DNA of 64,000 nucleotides from an uncultured Clostridia bacterium. GTDB taxonomy: Bacteria; Bacillota; Clostridia; Christensenellales; Aristaeellaceae. The position numbers were made by a program, and so were the translations under genes. The stretch is taken from the NCBI GenBank assembly GCA_934647235.1, contig CAKUFG010000001.1, positions 77,732-141,731 on the forward strand, written 5' to 3'. Below the pieces are notes generated by a model that worked only from the letters and a program-made list of their open reading frames with translations, was not told the DNA's origin and made no database searches. This document shows, in pieces, positions 34,402-43,034 of the stretch (position 1 is the stretch's first letter; every line of letters starts with the position of its first letter).

Positions 34402-34644
34402 TTCAGCCTTTTCCGTATTCTGCGGCGCAGGGCTCGTTGTTTTGACCGGCAGGCCAACCACATAAATCAGCCCAACCACCGTCCAGAAAAAGCCCGTCCA
34501 GAAATAACCCTTATAGCCCTTCCTGACCGCCAGCTTGTGGGCCAGCGTGCCCAGCAGCACGCCCGCCAGAATGAACGGCAGCAGTGCCAGCAGCGCCGTC
34601 AGGGCAGAATCGCCCGCATTGAACGTATAGGTAAAGTTCAACAT
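34399..34644 (-). CDS. Small two-helix membrane protein
   Basis: 81-residue protein with two hydrophobic helices (about residues 14-35 and 47-65), joined by a basic loop (HKLAVRKGYKGYFW). The tail is hydrophilic and Pro/Thr/Glu-rich. The KGYKGYFWTGFFWTVVGLIYVVGLP pattern is common in small clostridial membrane proteins of unknown role. A strong AAAGGAGGGG site precedes its ATG. It sits 26 bases after pepT and is probably on the same transcript. Confidence 0.75.
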   Translation of the reverse strand: MLNFTYTFNAGDSALTALLALLPFILAGVLLGTLAHKLAVRKGYKGYFWTGFFWTVVGLIYVVGLPVKTTSPAPQNTEKAE

Positions 34645-34670
34645 ATTCCCCTCCTTTTGTATAAGCCGGA

Positions 34671-35876
34671 TTACGCGCGCACGATATCCAGCAGAATATC
34701 CACCATTTTTTCCATATCCTCGACGGCGGCGTACTCATAAATGCCGTGGCAGTTCGCGCCGCCGGTGCCAAGGTTGGGGCAGGGCAGGCCCATGAAGCTC
34801 AGCCGTGCGCCGTCTGTACCGCCGCGGATGGGCACGCAGCGCGGCTCCAGGCCGTTCTTGCGGATGGCGTCCTGCGCGCGCTCGATCACATCCATATGCT
34901 GCTCCATCACCTCGCGCATGTTGCGGTAGGAATCGCGCAGCTGCACCTCCACCGTGCCCGCGCCGTAGCGAGCGTTCAGGAAATCCGCCACAAGCTGCAT
35001 GGTACGCTTCTTCTGCTCCAGCCTGGCCGCGTCATGATCGCGCAGGATATAGCTGGCCTCGGCGTTTTCCTCATCGCCATGGATGGCGGTCAGGTGGTAG
35101 AAGCCCTCGTAGCCCTCGGTATATTCCGGCTTTTCCTGCACAGGCAGCATGGCGTTAAACTCCATGGCGATGCGCGCGGCGTGCTTCATGCGGTTCTTGG
35201 CGGAGCCGGGATGGATGTTGCGCCCATGCACCGTCACCCTGGCCGATGCGGCGTTGAAGTTTTCATATTCCAGCTCGTTGATTTCGCCGCCGTCCACGGT
35301 ATAGGCAAAATCCGCTCCGAAGGCGGGCACGTCAAACAAATCCGCGCCGCTGCCGATTTCCTCATCGGGCGTAAAGCCGATGCAGATTTTGCCATGGCGG
35401 ATGCTGCCGTCCTGCAGCACGCGCTCGCACAGCGTCATAATTTCGGCCACGCCAGCCTTGTCGTCCGCCCCCAGCACGGTGGTGCCGTCGGTAACGATCA
35501 GGTGCTTGCCGCGGCGCTGAGAAAGCTCGGGAAAGTCCTTCTCGCTCAACACAATGCCCTTTTCGGCGTTCAGGCAGATATCGCCGCCCTGATATTCCAC
35601 CACGCGGGGATGAAAGGCGCGGCCGGGCACCGCGTCCACCGTATCCATATGGGCAATCAGGCCGATGGCGGGCGCATGATCGCAATTGGCGGGAATTTCG
35701 CCATACACATAGGAATGCGCATCCAGGCGGACATTGGACACCCCCATCGCGCGCATTTCGTCAGCCAGCAGCCTGGCCAGCTCCCATTCGCAGGCCGCAG
35801 AAGGGCAGCCCTGGCCGTTTTCATCGCTGGTTGTATTGATCTTTACATAGCGCAGAAACCGTTCCTGTAAGGTCAT
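34671..35876 (-). CDS. pepT: Peptidase T (tripeptidase)
   Basis: 401-residue M20 metallopeptidase that releases the N-terminal residue of tripeptides. Metal ligands and catalytic residues appear in GLIAHMDTVDA, LGADDKAGVAE, TPDEEIGSGAD and the late PIRGGTDGARLSFMGLPCPNLGTG. ATG at 35876 is eight bases after AAAGGAG; the frame remains open upstream through the promoter but without family similarity. Likely cytosolic peptide use. Confidence 0.95.
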   Translation of the reverse strand: MTLQERFLRYVKINTTSDENGQGCPSAACEWELARLLADEMRAMGVSNVRLDAHSYVYGEIPANCDHAPAIGLIAHMDTVDAVPGRAFHPRVVEYQGGDICLNAEKGIVLSEKDFPELSQRRGKHLIVTDGTTVLGADDKAGVAEIMTLCERVLQDGSIRHGKICIGFTPDEEIGSGADLFDVPAFGADFAYTVDGGEINELEYENFNAASARVTVHGRNIHPGSAKNRMKHAARIAMEFNAMLPVQEKPEYTEGYEGFYHLTAIHGDEENAEASYILRDHDAARLEQKKRTMQLVADFLNARYGAGTVEVQLRDSYRNMREVMEQHMDVIERAQDAIRKNGLEPRCVPIRGGTDGARLSFMGLPCPNLGTGGANCHGIYEYAAVEDMEKMVDILLDIVRA

Positions 35877-35939
35877 TTCCGTTGCTCCTTTCGGATGACT
35901 ATCGCTTGCGGGGAAGCGGCAGCGCCGTTCCCCTTTGTT

Positions 35940-35968
35940 ATCATACATCCTGCGCCGAATTTGGGCAA
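35940..35968 (-). promoter_or_regulatory. Promoter for pepT
   Basis: Minus strand TTGCCC and TATGAT with a 17-base spacer. Confidence 0.6.
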
Positions 35969-35991
35969 GGGTGAATTTACAATCGGTCGTA

Positions 35992-36020
35992 TTGCTTTTG
36001 TTTTCCAGCCATGCTACAAT
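35992..36020 (+). promoter_or_regulatory. Promoter of the first leucine-rich-repeat gene
   Basis: TTGCTT and TACAAT with a 17-base spacer; duplicated at 37086. Confidence 0.65.
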
Positions 36021-36086
36021 CATTGATGGAAGCAAATGCCGTTATAAAGGTTATTTTACGATATGGGATATTCGAAAGGAATCAGG

Positions 36087-37019
36087 ATGAAGCGAATCCT
36101 TCTGTTGCTGCTTGCGCTCGTTTTTCTTTGCCCTGACGCGCTGGGGGAAGAAGACGCTGATCCCCCTTATGACTGGCGGGCGGACTGGGAAGCCTGGGGC
36201 TACGATCAATATGCCGAAGTGCAGGATGACACGCTCATTATATTTGAGGGCGTTACGGCGCTGAGCCAAGCCAGCCATTCCACCTGGGATCCTGCCTCCA
36301 GAAAATTTGTGAAAACTAAGCCAAAGTTTTTAGAGAATGGCCCGCGTTTTGAGGATATGATGTTTGGCGATCCTCCTCCGCATCAGATATCGCTGCCCTC
36401 CACACTGCGATATATGGGCGGGGAATCCTTCTATTGTCTGCACTTCAACGCCTTCACGCTGCCTGAACAACTGGAGGTATTGGAAGCAGGTGCTTTTGAA
36501 TTCTGCTTTTTCGATGTGCTGCGCATTGAATCCACCCTGCCCGCTCAGGAGCTTTTGAACAGCTTCTATGATTGTACGGTCGTCACCTATGAGGTCCCAG
36601 CGGATCATCCCCTCTACCAGGCGATTGACGGCGTGTTATTCTCCAAGGATGGCAAAACGCTGCTGGCCTATCCCGACGGCAGAATGGATGAACACTATGA
36701 TGTACCCGCCGGGGTGGAGCATATTTGGCCTTACGCTTTTGGCACCGATTATCTGAAAACCATCTCCCTGCCCATCGGCCTGAAGACCATTGGCAACGGC
36801 GCCTTTTCGGACTGCGGCAGGCTGCAGTCCATTGCAATTCCGCTGACCGTAACCGAAATCGGCGATTATGTATTCTGGGGCTGCGTATCGCTGGAGCTGG
36901 TTTCTCTGCCTGATGGTTTGACGATAAATAAGGACATTAATTCAAGATACGTTCAATACTATACGGACGATTTTCTCTATCGCGGCGACAACGGGGATAC
37001 GCTTTCCTCGGGACATTAA
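36087..37019 (+). CDS. Secreted BspA-type leucine-rich-repeat protein, copy 1
   Basis: 310-residue protein with a signal peptide (about residues 1-20, cleaved after ALG). An acidic segment follows, then LRR_5/BspA-type repeats: SLPSTLRYMGGESFYCLHFNAFTLPEQLEVLEAGAF, and later TISLPIGLKTIGNGAFSDCGRLQSIAIPLTVTEIGDYVF. Such proteins are exported and often act in adhesion or binding, but the ligand is unknown. There is no cell-wall anchor, lipobox or dockerin, so it is probably released. It has its own promoter and an almost identical neighbour. Confidence 0.8.
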   Translation: MKRILLLLLALVFLCPDALGEEDADPPYDWRADWEAWGYDQYAEVQDDTLIIFEGVTALSQASHSTWDPASRKFVKTKPKFLENGPRFEDMMFGDPPPHQISLPSTLRYMGGESFYCLHFNAFTLPEQLEVLEAGAFEFCFFDVLRIESTLPAQELLNSFYDCTVVTYEVPADHPLYQAIDGVLFSKDGKTLLAYPDGRMDEHYDVPAGVEHIWPYAFGTDYLKTISLPIGLKTIGNGAFSDCGRLQSIAIPLTVTEIGDYVFWGCVSLELVSLPDGLTINKDINSRYVQYYTDDFLYRGDNGDTLSSGH

Positions 37020-37085
37020 ACCATATACGCGCGTTAGAGTTTACAATGCGCCCAAGTTGCAGGGATGAATTTACAATCGCCCATA

Positions 37086-37114
37086 TTGCTTTTGTTTTCC
37101 TTCCATGCTACAAT
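37086..37114 (+). promoter_or_regulatory. Promoter of the second leucine-rich-repeat gene
   Basis: TTGCTT and TACAAT with a 17-base spacer, the duplicate of 35992-36020. Confidence 0.65.
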
Positions 37115-37180
37115 CATTGATGGAAGCAAATGCCGCCATAAAGTTTACTTTACGATACGAAATCTCCGGGAGGGATCAGG

Positions 37181-38113
37181 ATGAAGCGAATTTTTCTATT
37201 GCTGCTTGCTCTCGCTTTGCTTTGCCCTGCCGCGCTGGGGGAAGAAGACGATGATCCCCCTTATGACTGGCGAGCGGACTGGGAAGAATCGGGCTATGAT
37301 CAATATGCCGACGTGCAGGACGACACGCTCATTGTGTTTGAGGGCGTTACGGCGTTGGGAGAAGCCAGAAAATACCGTTGGGATTCTGAATTGGGCACCG
37401 ATGTCAAAATAGAACCGAAGTTTGAAAACGGCCCGCGCTTCCTGGATCTTATGTTTGACGCTTCTTGTCCTCCGCATCAGGTATCGCTGCCCTCCACGCT
37501 GCGATATCTGGGAATAGAATCTTTTTGCCTCCTCGATTTTACCTCCTTCACGCTGCCCGAACAGTTGAAAGTATTGGAAAATAGTGCTTTTGTATATTGT
37601 TATTTCAATGTGCTGCGCATTGAATCTACCCTGCCTGCCCAGGAGCTTTTGAACAGCTTCTATGATTGTACGGTCGTCACCTATGAGGTTCCGGAGGATC
37701 ATCCACTCTACCAGGCAATTGACGGCGTATTATTCTCCAAGGACGGAAAAACGCTGCTGGCTTATCCCAACGGCAGACAGGATGAGCACTACGATGTGCC
37801 CGCCGGAGTGGAGCATATAATACGCAACGCATTTGGAACCGATTATCTGAAAACCATCTCCCTGCCTATCGGCCTGAAAACCATTGCTGACGCTGCCTTT
37901 GCAGGCTGCGGCAGGCTGCAATCCATCGCTGTGCCGCTGACCGTAACTGAAATCGGTAAAGATGCATTTTGGTGCTGCGTATCGCTGGAGCTGGTTTCTC
38001 TGCCTGATGGTTTGACGATAAATAAGGACATTAATTCAAGATACGTTCAATACTATACGGACGATTTTCTCTATCGCGGCGACAACGGAGATACGCTTTT
38101 CTCGGGGCCTTAA
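37181..38113 (+). CDS. Secreted BspA-type leucine-rich-repeat protein, copy 2
   Basis: 310-residue paralogue of the preceding gene, with the same signal peptide, acidic segment and repeat layout. Differences cluster in residues 60-130 (for example LGEARKYRWDSELGTDVKIEPKF against SQASHSTWDPASRKFVKTKPKF) and in the middle repeats. The last about 35 residues are nearly identical, even at DNA level. The copies may bind different partners. The preceding unit supplies an equivalent promoter and a GGGAGGGATCAGG ribosome region. Confidence 0.8.
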   Translation: MKRIFLLLLALALLCPAALGEEDDDPPYDWRADWEESGYDQYADVQDDTLIVFEGVTALGEARKYRWDSELGTDVKIEPKFENGPRFLDLMFDASCPPHQVSLPSTLRYLGIESFCLLDFTSFTLPEQLKVLENSAFVYCYFNVLRIESTLPAQELLNSFYDCTVVTYEVPEDHPLYQAIDGVLFSKDGKTLLAYPNGRQDEHYDVPAGVEHIIRNAFGTDYLKTISLPIGLKTIADAAFAGCGRLQSIAVPLTVTEIGKDAFWCCVSLELVSLPDGLTINKDINSRYVQYYTDDFLYRGDNGDTLFSGP

Positions 38114-38167
38114 ACCGCAGGAATGCTTTGAGTCTTGAAATATAACCCGATTATAGGAGGAAGAACG

Positions 38168-39202
38168 ATGAAACAGTTGCTTTGCCTGCTGCTCTGCTGC
38201 ATGCTGCTTGTCCTGCCCGCCTGTGCGGAGGAGGCTTCCGTCAACTCCTGGAGCCAGATCAACCAGTCCGTCAGCAAGGGCGCGGACTGGCAGCAGGCGG
38301 ATACCGACGGCCGCTTCCATCTGGGCGAAAAGAAGCCCCTGGCGGGGTATGAAAATCTTTATATCGGCGATTGGGGCACCTATCCCAGCATGGATGGCAG
38401 CACGGTGTGCGTACCCATGGCCATGGAGCTGGCGCGGCAATGGCTGGGTCTGGAGGAAGGCGACATGAACGGCTTTGTCAATTTCTCCACCACGCCCTAT
38501 GCCTATGACAGGCTGACGCAGGGTAAGCCCAATCCGCTTGCCACTATCAAAAGCCAGGGCGTTATGATGGATGATACGCACCCTATCGATCTGGTGCTGG
38601 CTACCTATCCCAACGCCGACGAGCGTCAGGCAGCAGCGGACGCGGGCGTGGAGCTGGTTTATGTGCCCTTTTGCTACGACGCATTTGTGTTTATGGTAAA
38701 TGAAAAGAACCCCGTAACCAGCCTGACTGCGCAGCAGATTCGGCAGATCTATACGGGGCAATACTCCTCCTGGGAAGCTCTTGGCGGCGAATCGCAGAAG
38801 CTGTACGCCTATCAGCGCCCGCACGGCAGCGGCAGCCAGACCGCCATGGAGGAAATGGTGATGCAGGGGCTGGAGCTTCAAGCAGAGGAAAACTATATCT
38901 CCATTGGCATGGATGACGCTGTACGGCAGATCGGCAATTACGACAACGGCATCGGCGCAATCGGCTACAGCTATCTGTATTATGTAAATAAGCTGGTAGA
39001 AAGCAGCGGTATTCGGGTGCTGGCCATCGACGGCATTGCGCCGACAACAGAAAACCTGCAATCCGGCTCTTACCCCTACACAGTCAATTATTATGCCGTT
39101 TACCGCAAGGGCGACAGCAATACCGAAGCCTTTGTCAATTGGCTGATCAGCGATGCGGGGCAACTGGCCGTGCGGCAGGCAGGCTATGTGCCGCTGCGGT
39201 AA
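38168..39202 (+). CDS. PstS-like phosphate-binding (periplasmic-binding-type) protein
   Basis: 344-residue exported substrate-binding protein. A signal peptide ends in VLPAC, so it may be a lipoprotein with Cys19, though the Pro at -2 is not ideal. The body is of the PstS/PBP-like type, with EKNPVTSLTAQQIRQIYTGQYSSWEALGG and a Gly/Ser-rich HGSGSQTAM loop that could bind an oxyanion. No pstC, pstA, pstB or phoU gene is present, so it is an orphan, perhaps a sensor or scavenger. ATG at 38168 follows AGGAGG. Confidence 0.8.
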   Translation: MKQLLCLLLCCMLLVLPACAEEASVNSWSQINQSVSKGADWQQADTDGRFHLGEKKPLAGYENLYIGDWGTYPSMDGSTVCVPMAMELARQWLGLEEGDMNGFVNFSTTPYAYDRLTQGKPNPLATIKSQGVMMDDTHPIDLVLATYPNADERQAAADAGVELVYVPFCYDAFVFMVNEKNPVTSLTAQQIRQIYTGQYSSWEALGGESQKLYAYQRPHGSGSQTAMEEMVMQGLELQAEENYISIGMDDAVRQIGNYDNGIGAIGYSYLYYVNKLVESSGIRVLAIDGIAPTTENLQSGSYPYTVNYYAVYRKGDSNTEAFVNWLISDAGQLAVRQAGYVPLR

Positions 39203-40585
39203 TCAGGGCTGTTCCGCCGCCTGCTGCCGTTCAAGCAGCATCACATTTTCCACTCCCGCCGTCTGGCAGAACATATCCACCGGCTGACAGCGCTGGGCAG
39301 CATAGCCCATGGCGCACAGGATTTTCGCGTCCCGCGCCTGGGTGGCAGGATTGCAGCTGATATACACCACGCGCGCTGGCTGAGCCACGGCGATGGCGCG
39401 CAGCACGGCCTCGTCCGCGCCCTTGCGCGGCGGATCCAGCACAATCACATCCGGGCGCAGACCCTGCTGCACCAGCTCCGGCAGGATGCTCTCGGCCGCG
39501 CCGCAATAAAACTGCGCATTCTCCACGCCGTTCAGCCGCGCGTTTTCTTTAGCGTCGCGGATGGCGTCGGGCACGATTTCAATGCCAATCACGCGCGCAG
39601 CATGGCGCGCCAGCATCAGGGTGATGGTGCCCGCGCCGCAGTACACGTCCGCCACCGTTTCGTCGCCGCGAAACTGGGCAAAATCCAGCGCGGTGCGGTA
39701 CAGGCGCTCGGTCTGCTCCGGGTTCACCTGGAAAAACGATAGGGGCGAGAGCAAAAACGCATTGCCGCACAGCGTATCGCGCAGCCGTTCCTGCCCCCAG
39801 AGCACGCGATAGGAATCGCCCAGGATCACGTTGTCTGGCCGCATATTGACGGACATGCACACCGATACCAGGCCGGGCACACCCTCGCGCAGGCAGGCAA
39901 TCAGCTCCTGCTCGCGGGGCAGCGTGCGGGCGTTGATCACCAGCACCGCCATCACCTCGCCCGCACGGCTGGCACGCATCATCACATGGCGCACAATGCC
40001 CTTATGCGTGGCTTCATCATAGGGAGCGATCTGCCATTCGCACATCCAGCGGCGCACGGCGGCAATCACCTGGTTGCCCTCCTCGCAGGCGATCAGGCAG
40101 CGCTGCACATCCACCACGCGATGGCTGCGCGGCGCGTAATAGCCCAGCAGCGGATTTTCCGCCGTGCCCGATACCGGCACGGCAATTTTGTTGCGATAAT
40201 GCCAGGGCTCCTGCATGCCAAGCACAGGCTGCACGGGCACGGAAAGCCCGGCGATATGGCGCATGCAGCCTTCAACCTGGCTGCGCTTGAACGCCAGCTG
40301 CGCGCCATAGGCCATATGCTGGCAGGTACAGCCGCCGCACTGGCGGGCATAGGGACAGGCAGGCGTTACGCGGTCGGGCGAGACGGAGAGGATTTCCATC
40401 GCACGGGCAAAAGCATAGCGCTTTTCCACACGGGTGATCTGCGCGATGATGCGCTCGCCCGGCAGGGCGCGCGGCACAAACACCGCCATGCCCTCATGGC
40501 GGCAAACGCCCTCCCCCTCCGCGCCGAAGGACTCCACAGTCAATTCCAGGCGCGCGTTCTTGGTCAGCTTCAAAACAGGCTCCAT
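39203..40585 (-). CDS. 23S rRNA (uracil-5-)-methyltransferase, RlmD/RlmCD family
   Basis: 460-residue SAM-dependent RNA uracil C5-methyltransferase. An N-terminal TRAM domain (residues 10-65) is followed by the iron-sulfur cysteines of CPYARQCGGCTC. The SAM motif is VADVYCGAGTITLMLA, and the catalytic Cys is in YISCNPATQARD. In Bacillota one such enzyme can methylate both U747 and U1939. The ATG has no ribosome site; a TTG four codons later (40573) has GGAG six bases before it and may be the true start. Confidence 0.92.
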   Translation of the reverse strand: MEPVLKLTKNARLELTVESFGAEGEGVCRHEGMAVFVPRALPGERIIAQITRVEKRYAFARAMEILSVSPDRVTPACPYARQCGGCTCQHMAYGAQLAFKRSQVEGCMRHIAGLSVPVQPVLGMQEPWHYRNKIAVPVSGTAENPLLGYYAPRSHRVVDVQRCLIACEEGNQVIAAVRRWMCEWQIAPYDEATHKGIVRHVMMRASRAGEVMAVLVINARTLPREQELIACLREGVPGLVSVCMSVNMRPDNVILGDSYRVLWGQERLRDTLCGNAFLLSPLSFFQVNPEQTERLYRTALDFAQFRGDETVADVYCGAGTITLMLARHAARVIGIEIVPDAIRDAKENARLNGVENAQFYCGAAESILPELVQQGLRPDVIVLDPPRKGADEAVLRAIAVAQPARVVYISCNPATQARDAKILCAMGYAAQRCQPVDMFCQTAGVENVMLLERQQAAEQP

Positions 40586-40615
40586 TTCAAAAAAGCGGCG
40601 GCAAGCCCAAGAGGC

Positions 40616-41524
40616 TTACTCCGCTTTTTTCTGATTTTCTGTAATATGATCCACCGGCAGGTCGGACTCCGCAAAGGGATCGCCCGATTCAAAGGCGTCC
40701 AGCGCGCGCTGCACCACATCCTCGTTCTCCGTGCGGCGGCGGCGCTTGAGCATATCCTCGCGCTGCTCGGCAGCCAGGTAAACATGGATATTGATAGCGT
40801 ATTTATCAAAGGTGATTTCGGCGCGCTCGCGGGGCTTTGTCAGCGCCAGACCCTCGGTATACTTGGTACGGCAGCGGCGGGCAAAATCCGTAGCCACCTC
40901 GCTGCGGCCCTGCCAGTGCATAGGGATGAACACGCGGGGCTTGCAGGTCATGATAAAGTGATTGGCTCCGGCCTCGAACATGCCGCCCATGCGGGGATCC
41001 ACCGGGAACATGCACACATCGATAGGCTTGCCGATCAGCGGCTGCACGGCGGCGTAATACAGGTTCTCCGCCTGGGTGATCTGCCGCAGGGTGCTTTCCT
41101 CGCGCCAGTGCCACAGGTTCAGATCGCCCGCGTGGAAGATATGCAGCCCGCCGACCTCCACATAGAAGGACACGCCCAAATCGGTAGAGCCATAGGCCGT
41201 CACGCGCGCGCCGCCATAGGTACGCTGATCGCCCGCAGCCATACGGTCGCCATAGGCCTCCATGGGCATATCCTCGGCGATGATATAGTGCACATAGTTC
41301 AGGTGCTTGAAATCATAGATCACCTGATCATAGTGGTCGGGATGCTCATGGGTAACGAAAAACAGCACCTGCCTGTAGCCCTTCAGATCGGCCTCCGAAA
41401 GCGCCGTTTCGCCGGTGAGGTTGTTGTTTTCGCCGCGCCAGTAATCAAAGATCAGCAGCGTATCCTCCACCGCCGCCATAAAGCCAGAATGGTGAAAATA
41501 AGTTACCGTTACCTGTCCGGGCAT
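40616..41524 (-). CDS. Metallo-beta-lactamase-fold hydrolase
   Basis: 302-residue MBL-fold protein with the metal motif THEHPDHYDQ (about residues 58-67), an Asp in HAGDLNLWHW and a late His in PMHWQGR. The fold resembles the UlaG-like or cyclic-nucleotide/lactone hydrolase branch. A charged C-terminal tail of about 60 residues (REDMLKRRRRTENED) is extra. ATG follows AAGGAG. It stands between the TPM gene and the rRNA methyltransferase; the substrate is unknown. Confidence 0.8.
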   Translation of the reverse strand: MPGQVTVTYFHHSGFMAAVEDTLLIFDYWRGENNNLTGETALSEADLKGYRQVLFFVTHEHPDHYDQVIYDFKHLNYVHYIIAEDMPMEAYGDRMAAGDQRTYGGARVTAYGSTDLGVSFYVEVGGLHIFHAGDLNLWHWREESTLRQITQAENLYYAAVQPLIGKPIDVCMFPVDPRMGGMFEAGANHFIMTCKPRVFIPMHWQGRSEVATDFARRCRTKYTEGLALTKPRERAEITFDKYAINIHVYLAAEQREDMLKRRRRTENEDVVQRALDAFESGDPFAESDLPVDHITENQKKAE

Positions 41525-41583
41525 TGCGTTCTCCTTGTGAGCTTATGTATACAGTATGCGCCGCGATGGGCCAGGGCATGCGC

Positions 41584-42423
41584 TCAGCGGCGGCGGCCCT
41601 TCATCAGTTCCTTCAGGCCCTTACCGGCCACAATCCATCCAAACAGCCCCAGGCCGGATTTGCCCTTGGCCTTGCGGCGGTTGGAAATAATCATGAGCAC
41701 CACGGCAAAGAAGATCAGCTTGCCCAGGCTGAAGCCCGTGTTTTCATCCTCATAGCGGGATTCCTTGCGGGCATAGGCAGCGGTATCGCTGGCCTGATAA
41801 TACTCGGTATCGTCGGTAGAGAAAAAGCCGTTCCACCAATCGCCCGTCCAGTTATACCAGCTGCTGTCATTCGTTTGATCGCTCACGGCGGGCTGGGAAA
41901 CCGACGCGCTCTCCTGCGCCGAGCCAAACAGCCCGCTGGTCTTTACCGTAACGCCGCGGCTTTTGCCTGCCTGTGCCGTCAGCGCCAGCAGAAAATCGCC
42001 CACCGCGCCGTCATAGTTGCGATCGTTCAGGTAAGGCGCGCGCAGCCTGGCAGCCAGCAGACTGTTGATCTGCTCCTGCCCGATCATATCGCGCACGCCC
42101 TGGCCGACGGCGACGGCATAGCGCTCCTCGCCGATCACCAGCAGGACAAGCACGGTTTTCTGATCCAGCTTCCAGGCTTCAAACAGACCGTCGCAATAGG
42201 TCTGCGCGTCCGCGCCGCCCAGGAAATGGCGCGTGGCCACCACAAAGCTGATATCGGCGCTGCGGGCAGCGGTATTGAGCTGCTCAATATCCGCAGCCGT
42301 CTGCTCACTGAGCACGCCCGCATCGTCGTTGACCGCGCCGCGCTGCGCGGGATAGGATACCGCCAGGGCGGCCGCCGGGAGCAGAAGCATCAGCGCAAGC
42401 AGCCAGGCAATCCAGCGTTTCAT
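41584..42423 (-). CDS. TPM domain (YgcG-like) exported membrane protein
   Basis: 279-residue protein with a signal peptide (to about residue 22) and a TPM domain of about 150 residues, starting VNDDAGVLSEQTAADIEQLN. A Ser/Trp/Tyr-rich linker follows, then one C-terminal membrane helix (LGKLIFFAVVLMIIS) and a basic tail. TPM proteins have been tied to photosystem repair in plants and to LemA partners in bacteria. A LemA-like gene lies directly upstream. A TTG one codon earlier (42426) is also possible, being better spaced from AAAGGAG. Confidence 0.8.
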   Translation of the reverse strand: MKRWIAWLLALMLLLPAAALAVSYPAQRGAVNDDAGVLSEQTAADIEQLNTAARSADISFVVATRHFLGGADAQTYCDGLFEAWKLDQKTVLVLLVIGEERYAVAVGQGVRDMIGQEQINSLLAARLRAPYLNDRNYDGAVGDFLLALTAQAGKSRGVTVKTSGLFGSAQESASVSQPAVSDQTNDSSWYNWTGDWWNGFFSTDDTEYYQASDTAAYARKESRYEDENTGFSLGKLIFFAVVLMIISNRRKAKGKSGLGLFGWIVAGKGLKELMKGRRR

Positions 42424-42444
42424 CAAGCGTTTCCGCTCCTTTCC

Positions 42445-43011
42445 TTAATTGGTAGCGGACTGCGCGCCGTCGTTGAACAGCGCGGCGTAGCTTACGCCCG
42501 TCCAGCGCGCCAGCAGGCCGCTGAAGCTGTGCATCCGCTCGTTATAGCTGGCCGCAGCCTCGTTATAGGCCACGGCGGAATCGCTGCTCAGGCACATATC
42601 CACCGCCTGGGGCAGCATCTGGGTAACATACATGTTATCGCGCCCGTCGGCCTGCACATCCTGCCGCTGGGCAAGGGACTGCAGCAGTGCCTGCGCGTCG
42701 TCATGGAACTGCTGCGCCGAAACCACGGAAAAGGTGGTTTTGCCGTTTTCCATCGAGCGCAGATCGCTCTGCACGGCGGCATAGAGGGGATCGCTTGCCC
42801 CGGTATAGCGCCCGGCCACGGTCAGCAGATTATTGGCGGTTTCCACGCGCGCCTGCACGCTTTCCAACACCGCAGCGCGATACTGCTCCAGCGCGCTTTG
42901 CTCCTTTGTCCAGGCCTTGTGCGCGCCGTTTAGCAACGCGCAGCACAGCATGATCACCATCAGCGCGCAGGCAATCGCCGGATGCAGGTTTTTTTTCACT
43001 TTCTCGGCCAT
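42445..43011 (-). CDS. LemA-like membrane protein
   Basis: 188-residue protein with one N-terminal membrane helix (about residues 11-30) and a helical outer domain. Family-like elements are EQYRAAVLESVQARVETANNLLTVAGRY and the C-terminal YNEAAASYNERMHSFSGLLARWTGV, which recalls the YN...YN...F pattern of LemA. The usual LemA core is more divergent here, so the call rests partly on the TPM partner 21 bases downstream. Ribosome site GAAGGAG. Function not known. Confidence 0.65.
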   Translation of the reverse strand: MAEKVKKNLHPAIACALMVIMLCCALLNGAHKAWTKEQSALEQYRAAVLESVQARVETANNLLTVAGRYTGASDPLYAAVQSDLRSMENGKTTFSVVSAQQFHDDAQALLQSLAQRQDVQADGRDNMYVTQMLPQAVDMCLSSDSAVAYNEAAASYNERMHSFSGLLARWTGVSYAALFNDGAQSATN

Positions 43012-43034
43012 GCGATTACTCCTTCAGCAGGCTG

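Larger units (their letters stand above)
35972..38116. repeat. Tandem duplication, two units of about 1.09 kb
   Basis: Promoter, leader and gene at 35972-37065 are repeated at 37066-38116 with an exact offset of 1094 bases. Both units begin TGAATTTACAATCG, carry the same promoter boxes and end in nearly identical coding ends. Confidence 0.9.
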
